Shown: in pieces, positions 1 to 15,100 of the stretch | Position numbering within the stretch: the first letter of the stretch is position 1 | How the letters are laid out: the number at the start of each line of letters is the position of its first letter | DNA from: Parus major | Taxonomy: Eukaryota > Chordata > Aves > Passeriformes > Paridae | Assembly (NCBI RefSeq): GCF_001522545.3 | Contig: NC_031773.1 | Location: forward strand, 25,121,685-25,185,684 | Direction: 5' to 3' | Length of the DNA: 64,000 nucleotides | Notes under the pieces: generated by a model | What the model was told of the DNA's origin: nothing | What the model saw: the letters and a program-made list of their open reading frames with translations, nothing else | Database searches by the model: none | Translations under genes and position numbers: made by a program

Positions 1-3258
<3,258 letters not shown>

Positions 3259-4687
3259 TGTAGTAGTTGAAATGCCCTTTCAGTCAAACCTCTTGCTTAA
3301 CTAATTTTGCTATACTAACATGGGCTCAACACAGAAAAATGGTTTGCATAAAGAAAATGCAAAGGTTTACAGAGTTTGCTATTTTTTTCTACTTTTGAAT
3401 TTTAAAATTTATTCTTGTATGAAAGTGAAAAAATACAAGTTTTATGCAAATGACTCATGTCATAGCATAAATTGCTGTTACTTTCTTTAGATTTGTATCG
3501 CTATTTTTTTTCCAGAAAGGTACCATTCTCTTCTTTAGTGCTGTGAAGTGTGAGTTCTATTTAATTTGTTAAATGTTGTTTCAGTATTTTAAGACAATGT
3601 GGTTGAGCTTAAGGCACTGGAGTTGGTGGGCTTCTGAGAAGTAAATGTAGGAAGAAATAATTTGCACTTTAATTAAACGTGCAGATAGGTTAAGACACTT
3701 GGTTACAAATGTCCCTTCTTAATTACGGAACAAAACTTTTTTCTTCCAAAATTTGTTTCGCTCTGGTTAAGCCTGGGCTGGAGAAACAGTAATGCTTGCA
3801 CATTTGATTTTATGGTTATTGCAGCCCTCTTGATGTAACACCAAAACACTGGAATATATTCATCCACAGTTATACATACTGTGTAATTTCATTGTATAAA
3901 TAGCAATTTCTGATGAGGCTTTTCCCCCAGAGGAGTATGGTACGTCTAGACAATTATGTTTCACTTCAAAGCTGGAATATGTTTTGCAGTTTTATGAGTA
4001 TACAAGCACTAATATTTATCAGTATTTCCACAACTACAGTGTTCTGTATTCTCTTCCAGCTGTGTTTTTTGGGGGACAGGATGAGTTTTGTCATGTTTTA
4101 TAGTAAATTATTTATGCATTTTTAAAAGAAACAACTTTTTTTTTTGAATTGTCCTTATTTGTAGACCTTCTAAGTTAGCCAGTGACTACAAACTGATTTT
4201 GTAAGAAGGAACATAACTACAAGTTTTTCAAGGATACACATATTTGCATAAAGCCATGTAATTGAGACCACACAAGTGAAGTTAACACATGCTTTTTGTT
4301 TGCTTATTAGGACCCAAAAATCAGTTCAGTTAAATAAAAACTGAGTGAAAACTGGTCTGCGCTGTAAGGAGATGAAACATCTGTTTTTACATCTATAAAT
4401 TTTTAATTTGTATAATGAATCTGTGAGTTTTTGCAGGAAAAATCAATTCTGTTCAGTGGTTAGAAAAAGAGGATTCATTATTGGTTTAGCTTAGATTTTC
4501 CTCCATTTAAAAATAATGGCCAGAATTTTCCGATTTGGATATTAGGCTCTTAAATCTATATGTAGGTGCCTAGTAGTAAATGATTTGAACTAGGTGCCAG
4601 ATCATGATTTATTTCTGACTGCTGAAAATTGGTAAAACAATACTAATACATTTTCACAGGTGATTGTGATGAAGTATCTTACACCAT

Positions 4688-4693
4688 AATAAA
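4688..4693 (+). terminator. BMT2: candidate polyadenylation signal AATAAA (BMT2)
   Basis: Canonical hexamer about 1.43 kb after the BMT2 stop codon. A second hexamer lies 350 bases upstream at 4333-4338. Use is inferred from motif and position only. Confidence 0.4.
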
Positions 4694-5702
4694 CTGCCAC
4701 ATTGTATTTATATGAAAGTTGCTAGATAAATTGAAGTGTAGTGTGGATTTTACAGTGGTTGCTACAAAAATGAAACTTACTCCTTCCATTGAAGTTTTGC
4801 ACTGAATGTGTCACAGTTTGACCTACCTGTTTTTCTTTTATAGTATTTCTTACATAGAGTAATCACATTGGTCCAGCTTATGCTCAAATGTGATATGGAC
4901 TGTGGTGCTGTATTCTTTAACATAAGCTTTTTGTATCTCTTTCTGAATTTAAAGCATTCCCAAATACCTAATTCAAATTTGTTATTCAGTCTGAATGATA
5001 GAGTTATACAAACCAAGCAATTATATTCTGATGTGTACAAAAGAAAAGAATTAAGGTTAGACATACAAGAGTCATGGTTCACTTGGTAATTTTTGTTACA
5101 GAGAATACTTCTCTAATGAAATACACAATGGCTTCAAAATTGGCTTTAAGACACTATTTTCATTAAAATGTTTGTCATTGAAAGCCTTTTTTCCCAATTA
5201 ACCACTGATTCCAGCAGTGCTCATGTTAAAATATTGCTGCTGTAAATTCAGCTGTTTACGGGAGGTTAATATGTGCATTCTTGAAAGTATACCTAATAAC
5301 TGATTAACTGATACTCGATTTAAAAACTAGTACACCATCAGGCATATGTGTTTGCATTGATTACTGTAAATTGGTTTGCAATTCATACACAAAGAAGTGC
5401 AATTCAGATGAAGATCTATCCCCCAAAATAGCTTACATATTAAGATTCAAAGTTTAATTCTTTTTGGGAGGTTGGTGACAACACTGTGGTTTAGGGACCT
5501 GAGATTCACAACAGCTTGGTTTTCTTGCTGATCATTCTAAATGCCCAAAGCAGGTTTATTGGTTATTTGGTTTTGTGGGTTTGTTTATGTTGGGTTTTTC
5601 TTTTTTTTTTGGTTTGGTTTGTATTGTTTTTTTTTCACAAGGGACAGGAGATTGTTGTGGAGGAGGAAAGTGATTTACATAAATACTTACATCTCTCTTA
5701 AT

Positions 5703-5708
5703 AATAAA
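5703..5708 (+). terminator. BMT2: candidate distal polyadenylation signal AATAAA (BMT2)
   Basis: Hexamer about 2.45 kb after the BMT2 stop, followed within 40 bases by GT-rich sequence (gtggtgatat, gagttgtata), as expected of a cleavage-site downstream element. It is the last AATAAA before the sequence turns toward the TMEM168 promoter, apart from one at 7228-7233. Confidence 0.4.
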
Positions 5709-7280
5709 GTGGTGATATCAGGAGTTGTATATTTGACTTTGGTGCAAGAATATTATTTCTAGGTTATGAAATATTCAAAAATTATGACTGCAAGACATCT
5801 TTCACTCTTAAGGTGCTGGAGAAGAAAAGGAAGAAAACATGTATTGGCATCTCTGTTGTCTTTTATGTCACTACTTTTGTGAACAAAGCACATTTATTAA
5901 AAAAAATCTGAAAAACCAAAAACATTCTAAAAAATTCTTTGGGGTCGAGCTATTGTCTTTTTTCTTTCTGTGCCATCTGTTAATGCTGAAATCCAGTGAA
6001 ATCAAGGCAAAACTATTCTTTATTTTCAAGAAGATAGTTGTCTTGAGTTTATTTTATAACCCATAACAGTGTTAAATTTGGTACTTCAGTTTCAGCTTCT
6101 TTATCTCAGTTGTGGTCTCTGCTTTCTGGAAGGGTTTTTTAAGTTATTCCAGTTGATTCTATTACCATGTTGCTTTGCCTGCCCACTTAGATGTGACCAC
6201 TTTCTAATCCACTTCCTCTCATCTATCTCTACATGTTCTTAATTTCTGCTCTATCTCACTGAAATACTTCTAGAGCATCCATTGTATCTTTGTCCTTTGA
6301 TATCATTATTGTATTTTTCTGCATTATGATTCTGGAGGTGTTGGGGAAAGGATGGCACTGGGAAAAGAAATTCAAAGAACTGATAACTGAAGGCTCCTGC
6401 TCAGATCCAAGTTCTAGGAAGACTGGATTTCAGCAGTATTGAAGTGTGTCCCTAACACTGCACAGCCTACCTGGTATATTCTGGTCTCTTAAATGAGAGT
6501 GAAGATGACTAAATAGCATTTCACAGCTGTGCTTAGTGTTGCATATCCTTTCTGTCTCATTCTGCCTCAAGAAGACTGCCTGACTTGCTTTATAAGCATC
6601 ATCATTCTAAGGCTTTTTAATCACATCTCCATGAATCAGCAGCAGGTTTTCTGCTCATTTTTTCCTCTTCTTTCCCTCAACTGTTTTTGACCTAGAACAG
6701 CAAGGTGGCTTTCTAGCAAGGTTTCATTTCACAAACTTGCACAGAAACTTAGTAGGGTCATTTTACTCTCTAAGTAAAACACTGACAAAGAAGTTTCCAT
6801 AGTTGCCTCCAATTGCAATTGTGGTTGGATCAATACAGTACCAATTAAGTGTTGTCCGTAATGCTGGGAGAGCGTCTAAGGCATGTGTCCCTCACTAGGC
6901 AACTGGGATTGTACTATAGTGCTCTTTAAAGAAAAACCTCTTAGCTTGTGGATTATTTTATTTTGTTGGGTTTTTGTTTGTTTATTTGGGGGGTTCATTG
7001 GGATTGTTTGCTGTTGGTTTTAACCCCATAACTTTTAGGCCTTTAGGTCAGTTTTAGCTAATATTTAAAGAAGTGTAATAATTTTTGGGGGATGACTGAG
7101 GTTCTTGTGAGTCGGTTGTCTGAATAATTTAGTCAGGAAGAGAGAGGAGCAAGCTTAGATGTTTAGGCTGCCCTAGTGCGTCTTGCTAAGGGGCAGAAGG
7201 TGCTGGTTGTGGTGAAGGATTTACAGGAATAAAGGATTCGTCTCCGCAACAGTCCAGCCCACCTACCGTTCAAAGAGCCC
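5709..7280. other. intergenic spacer between BMT2 and TMEM168
   Basis: No exon, repeat family or RNA gene is recognised. The sequence is AT-rich with T runs and becomes richer in G and C after about 7130, approaching the CpG island. An AATAAA at 7228-7233 could serve a very long BMT2 transcript but lies almost inside the next promoter. Confidence 0.6.
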
Positions 7281-7990
7281 CTGAGCAGCGCTGTCATTCA
7301 GATTCCTCTTGTTTTGCCTCTGTCCTCGGCCAGGGGCACGGAGTTACCGTGATCCACAACCTTCCCGCTATTTGCTCACCTGCCTGCGAGTTTCCAACAC
7401 CGAGCGCGGACAAACGCACTGCGAGGCCGCGGAGGCGCACGAGTCACGCCGGACCACAGGATGGGATGGGCTCAGTCTGCCTTGCAGTCCTGATTTAAAC
7501 ACAGTTTTCTCGCTCCCGTGCCTAAGCACCAGTTGACGCTGTTTGCGGGTTTGGTTGGGGCTATTGGTTTTCTCAGAACTCTATCCGGCCGCGCCCTGGC
7601 GCTGTTTGAGCCTCGGCGCGGCCCGTAGCGGGAAGGGCCGCGCTCGGCCTCGACATGGCGGCGGCCGGCGCGGGGGGCGGGAAGGTTCCGGGCTGCCTGT
7701 TGAGGTGAGAGCGGGCCGGGCGGGGTGGAGGTGCCGCGGGATCGTCACCGAGGGAGGCCCGGTGGACACCGCCGTGGGAAGTGAGGTCGGCCAGCATCGA
7801 TCGGTGGCGCGGGGAGGTTGCCGAGGCACCCCGCGCCGCCGAGGCCGATGCCGTCACTGACCTTCCCTGGCCGGGCCGGCCCCGCAGGGCAGCTCCAGCC
7901 GGGAGCGCTCCCTTCCCCTCAGAGCGGCGACCCCGCTGTGGGCGCGGTGTGAACATCCGGAAAGTAACGCACTCCTTCAGCCGGGGTTAA
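7281..7990 (+). promoter_or_regulatory. TMEM168: CpG-island promoter of TMEM168
   Basis: This is the only dense CpG cluster in the 64 kb. CpGs thicken from about 7325 to 7450 and again from 7585 to 7960. It contains an inverted CCAAT box (ATTGG, 7563-7567), a GC box (GGGGCGGG, 7674-7681) and an ETS-like CCGGAA near 7956. There is no TATA box at a suitable place. This is the usual form of a broad housekeeping promoter. Its location just upstream of the TMEM168 coding exons and after the end of BMT2 assigns it to TMEM168. Whether it also fires on the minus strand is unknown. Confidence 0.85.
7600..7704 (+). other. TMEM168: TMEM168 exon 1 (5' UTR; start approximate)
   Basis: The end is set by a consensus splice donor (TTGAG|gtgaga, junction after 7704) inside the CpG island. 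The start is a guess, based on the inverted CCAAT box at 7563-7567, which usually lies 50-100 bases before initiation. The acceptor it should join is at 10865/10866 (ttccag|GACATC). The exon carries no part of the main coding sequence but contains an ATG at 7655 in a good context (G at -3 and G at +4) that opens a short upstream ORF. Confidence 0.6.
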
Positions 7991-10896
7991 GTCTGCTGTG
8001 TTAATTAGCTAAATGGGACTTTTTGGGTTTTGAAAAAAAAACTTACAGAACTGCTTTAAAGAGAAGAAAACTGCTGAACTGGAAGAATTAAGGTGAAGGA
8101 AAGTTGATTCATTATTTTAGATAGGTGTCACCTGGGCTTAACTACTGAACCAGCTCTGGGGTTTGGTTGTTTTCCCAACTTTCTTAGGGTAAAAACTACA
8201 TTGAGAGCAGTGTCTCTTTACATACAGGAAAGCTATTAGATAGTTTGGTCTCTGAATGTTAATGAGGCTCCATTTTCCCTGAAATTATATTTGCAAAAGT
8301 TGACAAATACTTAAAAGTGGGTGTCCACATTCTGTTTTGAATCTAAATGCGATTTGTTGAGCACTGTAAGTCGTGTTCAACCTGAAACTTTAAAGCCATT
8401 AATTTAAAACAAACACGACAGCACTACCTCCCCCACCCAGGACTTTGAACAGTCCTTGTGTAAACAAAGTATTGACAGAAATTACTAGCAAATAGCTGTG
8501 TTTTAGAGAACAAATAAGTTATTGAAATTTCTCTTTAAAATTTAATTGCTGTTGTCTTTTTATTTGGTAATAGCTGTGTCGTGGGATACATTAATCATGA
8601 AGATGCACCTTTTCCACTTCACAAAAAGTCGACCATGTATTTTGGTTAAAAAATGCTAAGTGTGGTTTAGGAGTACACATTTTTGCTAATTGGCTAGAAG
8701 GTGGGGTCAGGAAGAAGAGATTGCATTCACAGTCAACTGTCATTTTGCAAATACTTTGTGCCCAAGTAGATTTTGTGTGTTTGCAGTAGGAACAGACATG
8801 ATGCCCCATTTGTTCCCCCACCCTGCAGCCAAAGCAGCTGGTGGAGCCGGAGCAGAGGAGTTTCTCCTTCACCTTTCACTTGGTGTGCTGGCAGCAAAAC
8901 TCCAGTTCTCACAAGCTGATCCAGTGAGAGTTGTGCTCTGTCAGAGTGGCTCCTTGCTTGCCTAGAAGGGAGTTTGCTACTGTTAATGATACCACAAAAA
9001 ACAGTTTAGTGATCGCAGCAAAATTTTAAGCTAGGTGTGAGGCATGAGCTTTGACATTTGCTTATATGCAAAGGGCTCATTCCTGCTGGCTTCTGGGGCT
9101 CTTAAACTGAACGTTTATAGGGTTAGCCCCTTGACTTGGAGGGGCTCCAGATAGGCTCAGGAATCCAGATAAACAGGATGGCATATGTTCTTCAGAATAG
9201 CAGTGATCGCATGTCAGTGCTGTGGGTTGAAAAGAGATGGGAAATAATTTCTCTGTATTCGTGGTTTGAGCTAGAGAAAGCTGGAGGCAGGAGGAGGACC
9301 TGTGTAGCAGCTGAAATAAATGGTTGTCCATAAAAAAATGGATGTTGATTATAGTACAAGAAACAGTGAGGTGCAGTCAGTGCTATGAATCCCAAAGTAT
9401 CATGACCTGGAATATGAAAGCTAACTTGCATTTGTGTTTATCTGTATAGTGGAGAAACAAAAGGGTGAGAGGAATTGGAAGTACCTTACTAAGTGAGGGG
9501 AGAGATATTGTGAAATATTAAGCATTCAAGCAACTCAGAATTAAGTCAATATCTGTAAAACACTAGTAATAAGAAATACGATGAAAACGCACATTTTAAA
9601 TCTGAACAACTTTTAACTTACAATAATTTCATGTAATAGAAATTTGCTTTAAATATATGGTATGTATTCTGCTTCAGGTAAATAGTTTTTTAATGCATAG
9701 TTCTTCCAAGTAATGTCTGCATTGTTGTTGGGTATATAGCGTAATTTGGAACTCCATGTTACCAAATAAGTAATTTAAACAATAGTGTTTCTTAGGCCTA
9801 GTTTTTCTCTTCTGCAATTATTGAAGCTGGTTTTACACTGCATGTCAGACTTTGAATCTGCCAAAACTTACAGGCAGATCAGTCAATCTCTTTATCATTT
9901 GTTGTTTACTGGTTAAAAAAATGAGAATTTAAAAATCAAGAGAGAATAAAATCTAAATTTTGCATTTGAGTCAAGGTGTCTTGTAACATTTCCTTCACCA
10001 TTATAAATAAAAGCAATAAGCTATAACCTAGCACTGAGTGCTCTTGGCATGCTGATTTCTTTCATACCAATAACTCTTCAGATGTCTCTGTAAGATGAGC
10101 AATTAGTTAATTACTTTAAAAATTATAGAGGCTGTATATAAGTCTTTTTATGTGTTATGTGTGAGACTCTGCCCAAAACATTACAAAATGACCCTTAAAA
10201 ATACTGCCTTCCTAACTATATTAAAAAGAAAATCACATCAGTTTTTCCTCCTCAGAGGGAGGAAACTGGCTTGAAGGGGTGCAAATGAAGGCTTTGATTT
10301 TACATTAGGAGAAATCTCTACAAACCATGCCAAATCAGTTGTTACATCTGTGTGTCCACTCTCCTTTTGTGAAATGGAAATAATGATATATTTTTCACTG
10401 TGGGTTATGCTCATTAACTGAGTGGAAGTTCTTTTTGTAAATCATATACTTATTTGACTCCTAAAAGGAAGTCTTGCAAAGCATGCTGAAAAGATTTAAT
10501 ATAAAGTGAGAACTTACCAAATGTAATGGTGAAATAAAAGTCTTTTAAAATAATTCTAAAATGTTCTAGAAGAAAGTGACTATTGCAGAAGGGTTTTGAA
10601 TATCCATAGATATCTAATACAGATACCTAATCAATGAGTTTTGTGGAAAACTGCCCAGGCCAGGATTGTTTTCCTCCCGTTTAGTTTATGAAAGAGGGTT
10701 TATACAGAACCCATTTTATATTGGTTTTCACACTTAATTGGTCTTTTTTATGTGTTTTTTACTCTAGATATTAAACTTCTTTGTGAGATGGGATGGGTCA
10801 TGTTTATGCTGTGTATGTTTAAAAGGAATTATGTGCCACTAAAACTTTTCTTAATTCTCTTCCAGGACATCAAGGATTCTGGACCACTGTTACTGA
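7655..10896 (+). other. upstream ORF spanning TMEM168 exons 1 and 2 (26 codons)
   Basis: This is a spliced reading frame made of 7655-7704 plus 10866-10896. It starts with ATG GCG GCG GCC in a strong Kozak context. After splicing it reads through the junction (AG|G, Arg) and ends at TGA 10894-10896, giving 26 residues rich in Ala and Gly at the start. It lies in the same frame as TMEM168: the frame after the TGA stays open for 34 codons up to the accepted start at 10999. It probably tunes translation of TMEM168. It depends on the inferred exon 1 and splice junction being right. Confidence 0.5.
7705..10865 (+). other. TMEM168: TMEM168 intron 1
   Basis: Intron from gtgaga (7705) to ttctcttccag (ends 10865). 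The first 250 bases are still CpG-island sequence; the remainder is AT-rich with no repeat family I recognise. Open frames at 8591-8872, 8690-8965 and 9077-9431 have no domain, no splice context and overlap each other, so they are left out. Confidence 0.75.
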
Positions 10897-12135
10897 AATG
10901 ATACTACAGAAGGCAGCAATTACATTGTGTTGGTTGGATGGATGAAACCTGAATATTTACTGTCAGTCAAGTGGGTGAAACCCCTAACTGCAGTTTACAT
11001 GTGTAGGTCACTGCGTTACTGTGTTAGTCACTGTCTCTATGCAGCAATGACAAGGCTAGAAGAAGCAAACAGAGAAGTGAACATGCACTCATCAGTCAGA
11101 TACCTTGGCTATCTTGCCCGAATCAACCTACTGGTTGCCATTTGCATGGGCCTTTATGTCAGGTGGGAAAAAACTGCAGATGCACTCATTTTGGTAATAT
11201 TTATTCTGGGGCTCTTTGTTCTTGGAATTGCCAGCATACTGTACTACTATTTTTCAATGGAAACAGCAAGTTTGAGTCTCTCCAATCTTTGGTTTGGCTT
11301 TTTGCTTGGCCTTCTCTGTTTTCTCAATAATTCTGCCTTCAAAACGGATGTGAAAGAAGAAGCTACAAAATATTTGCTTCTCTCTTCCATTGTTTTAAGG
11401 ATATTATGTGCTTTGGTTGAGAGGATTTGTGGTTGTGTCCATCATCGACCTACTCTGCTGACAACAGTTGAATTTTTGGAGCTAGTTGGGTTTGCAATTG
11501 CCAGCACAACTATGCTGGTAGAAAAATCTCTAAGTATTATTCTGCTGGTTTTGGCTTTGGCCATGTTGATTATTGACTTACGTATGAAGTCTTTTTTGGC
11601 AATTCCAAATTTGGCAATTTTTGGGGCCATTGCATCCCTACTCTTTTTTCCATCACTGAAAATCCCCACAAACCCTTTTGCCTTGGCATGTTTCTTCAGC
11701 TGCCTCATTTCAGATCCTCTTCTAGACGTTTACTTCAGTGGACTTTCCGTTACTGAGCGATGGAAGCCCTACCTGTACCGTGGTAAAATTTGCAGGCGGC
11801 TTTCTGTCATCTCAGTTGGAGTCATTGAACTAATCTTTTTCATTCTTGCAGCCTTTAAACTACGTTATTTGGATCTCTGGTATTTTGTGATACCTGGTTT
11901 TTCTATTTTTGGAATTTTCTGGATGATCTGTCATGTTATTTTTTTTATAACCCTTTGGGGATTTCACACAAAACTAAATGACTGCCACAAGGTGTACTAT
12001 ACTCACCGTGCAGAAAACAACAGCCTGGACAGAGTCATGGCATCTAAAGGAATGCGTCACTTCTGTTTGATCTCAGAACAGCTGGTGTTTTTCAGCCTTG
12101 TTGCGACTGCTGTTTTGGGAGCTGTCTCTTGGCAG
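10866..12135 (+). CDS. TMEM168: TMEM168 exon 2 (coding exon 1; residues 1-379)
   Basis: The exon runs from the acceptor ttccag to the donor TGGCAG|gtaaat. Its first 133 bases are 5' UTR; coding starts at ATG 10999 and the exon ends in phase 0 after Gln379. I chose 10999 because similarity to human TMEM168 starts with MC(K/R)SLRYC. An in-frame ATG 57 bases upstream (10942) would add 19 residues; both have weak Kozak contexts (T at -3). The large single exon encodes most of the membrane part: eleven hydrophobic stretches with short polar loops, and the conserved loops [11 protein letters not shown] and [15 protein letters not shown]. Confidence 0.95.
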
Positions 12136-15100
12136 GTAAATAATAATCTCTTTATCTTGATCTCCTCTTGACAATAATCTTGAGAATTGCTGTCTCCATA
12201 AAATTCCTAAAATTTGATGGTGTGCTGTGGGTTAGCAGTTCAAAGTTGGAATGCATGGTTTCACTGTCGTGTGCTTTGAACATAACACTTTGAGCTGCCT
12301 TGACTGTTACAGCAAGTGCAGCTTACCAGCTTCCCTATGTTGGTAGCATGGGAAAAGGTAATGCTTCCAGGGCAAAAGAGGTGAACAAAGTATTTTGCAT
12401 TTATCTACTCAGGAAATTGTTTTGCTTTTGAATTCATTGTGTCATAAAATTTGTTTTCAAAATAAATCACTGTATTTAACCCTAGTAATGCTCAGTAAAC
12501 CTAGGGCTTTTGTTGTGAACAATTTTAATTAGATTGAAATGTATTAAGTAATGTATTGTTCAGTAATTTTTCCTGGCTTTTAATCAATTAAATGGACTCA
12601 GAGATCAGCTGATAAACTGATTGCTGGTATAACATGAGCTTTAAGTGTCTCACTTTCAAATCTGGTTATGCACCCCAGGATATGATATCTGAAAGACCAG
12701 TCATTAAAATCACAGTGTCCTTTAACTTTTCTTTCCATTTATGAGTTAAGGATGTTGTCTTTTCTTTAGCAAAAAGCATACATTTCTTTCAAAATGTTTG
12801 TTCAGTGCCCAAGACACACATGGTGTGTTGTCATAGTTGCAGCAGGACATTCAGAGTCTGTTTTCTTTTTCAAACTGATGTAAACCACAATAACAATTTT
12901 GTGTCCATTCACCTATTATATGAATTACAAACATAATACATATATAATATATGTAAAATATCACTTACAGTAGATCAGATTTACAGACATTTCTTTGTAG
13001 GATTTCCAGAACAATTTTCTGCCCACTCCTGTAGAATTTCTAATCCTGCGGATTTTCTTAGATTAAATAATCTTGTGGATGAATGGTATTAAAGATGTTA
13101 GTGGAAGATGAAATTAACAGTTAATTTGTAAGGTTCTTTGTTGGGGTTGGTAGTTTTGCTTTTTCTTTGGAAGATTATTAGCAGTCATAGCTATAGCATT
13201 TGAATTTGCCAAAGGGACAGAAGGAAATGGAGGCAAAAAAGTAGAGATAATAAACAATTCTGAAAATAAACAATAAACAATCATTTCAGTGCAAAAGTTG
13301 AGGGGAATCAAGTTGTCAAGAAGCAGGTTGGAGCCAGGTAGGTAGGAATAGCTCCCCATATGGTCTTGAGCTCTGGGGCTGTGCATCATAGCATGCCATG
13401 TGTGCCCCATGGTTACTGAGGCTCAGGAGGAAGCTGGACAAAATTCACTGGGGGTCTGAGAACTATTTGGAAACCATATCTGGCTCAGGAAGTTCTTAAG
13501 CCACTAGTGGTTAAAGTACTCGGGAAACATGCTTGGTCTGTCCTTATAGTCTTTCCTAGTCATCCATTTGGGCTCTTTAGAGACCAGACATTCTTCTGGG
13601 TGGACATTTGGTGCAGATTAATACAGCCATTCATACATTCTTATATTAAGGAATTTTTTTTTACATTTTACATTTACATTTTTAACATAATTTTCCTTAG
13701 AGTTTCTTAGGAATGCCAAGTATTCCTTGGTCATCAGTTCCTGAAAATGTGTTTGCTCTTCTAAATATTTTTTTTGTGTGTGTAAGATGAACAATTTTCA
13801 ATCTTTGTAACATTAGAGTGGGATTTCTGTAGTTTCAGTATGTGTAAATTATGTTTGAATTATATATTATATCTATATGTAATAATATATATAATATATA
13901 TTATATTATTATATATCTGAATTATATTTTAAATCTGTTAAATGTTAAATGCTTCACTGGAAGGTGAAGCATTTTTTGTTTTTTCCTTTCCTCACTACCG
14001 AAAATTTGTTTAATGATAGTGCATTTGGTAAGAGGTGGCTTGAAATCACTTTGTGGTCTGTCATTTGACCTCCTATGAATAGAATTGCTAAAAATCTGAG
14101 CCTTGGAAAGGTGCTTCCTAACAGTCAACCATAAATAATTAGCAATAGCTTATAAAGAAATCTCACAGCAAGAAATGGAGTGGTGGGAAGCGGGGTTGGG
14201 GGGGGAGTCCCTTTAATGGAAAATGTTTTGCAAGCATTATATATGCCCTCTTAACAATTCTAATAACTGCAATATTTGTGCTTCAGGTGTATGAAAAGTC
14301 AAGACCTAAAGCACCAGTTGTCTGTTAATTAGTGTCTAGAAGTATCTTATTAAAATTGCCAGAAAAATATCATATCTACTTTTGTGGAAAGGTTTTTAAA
14401 GTGAAGTGAATTAACTGGCTGTAGCAGAGACAGTGGTTTTCTTACTGGTGCAGAGCTGTTGAGGCTAAAAGTGCTGTTAGACAAGGCCCTTTCTTTAAGC
14501 GGAACCCAGCCTTTGATAAGACAAGGGTTTAAAGTCTCTGTACATGGTGTTTGGGGAGAACTGTAAAAGTAACGTGGTGAAGTTGGGTTCATTAAAAAAT
14601 GGAGTAACAGCTTTTCTTTCAGTGGGGCATGTTTCAGCTGGGACATGGTCTGCTTCTGAGAGTATTCCTTGTTATAGCTGCAGAGGAAAGATAGCTTGTC
14701 CTGTTAGTAAAAATATACGGAGATTTTCTTTGCAAAATCTGCAGGAGATGGTCAGCACCTGCCTTTGCATTTGTGTGATTAATTTCAGTCAGATCAATAG
14801 ACTCTTTAGCACCAACTTATTTCAGCAGTTAATCATGTGCCTGTTCATAATTAGGCCCTTGGATTGGACAAGATCCAGAAGAAGCCATGTAAATGACTCA
14901 AATATTACTTCTTCAAGAATCCAATAAAATGATGAAAAATTTGCAGATGAGGAGCTTGTAATTTTCAGACAAAGATCTTGGAAAGGTTTGGGGCACTCTT
15001 TTTCTCAGAAACTTAAAACCAAATTCTGTTAAGTGCTCTATGCCAAGGTCTTCTGTATAACTGGCCAAAGATAATTATTATCTCTGGAAGGCTTGTATTT

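Larger units (their letters stand above)
3259..5708 (+). other. BMT2: BMT2 3' untranslated region (end uncertain)
   Basis: AT-rich sequence follows the BMT2 stop with no further coding exon. Canonical AATAAA hexamers occur at 4333-4338, 4688-4693 and 5703-5708, so the UTR could be about 1.1, 1.4 or 2.45 kb long. Several ATTTA-type pentamers and long T runs are present. Which hexamer is used cannot be decided from sequence alone. Short open frames here (for example 5516-5762) are not supported as genes. Confidence 0.6.

Noticed and set aside
7543..7956. Several Arg/Pro/Ala-rich open frames on both strands
   Set aside because: Long open frames are expected in GC-rich CpG islands because stops are rare; none resembles a protein.
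10927..10998. GTG at 10927 as the start of TMEM168
   Set aside because: GTG is not an expected start in a vertebrate mRNA. Similarity to TMEM168 starts at ATG 10999; the only in-frame ATG upstream within exon 2 is at 10942.
11442..11708. 88-codon minus-strand frame
   Set aside because: It is the antisense shadow of TMEM168 exon 2.
14350..14927. Overlapping open frames on both strands in intron 2
   Set aside because: They contradict each other, have no domain and no splice context.
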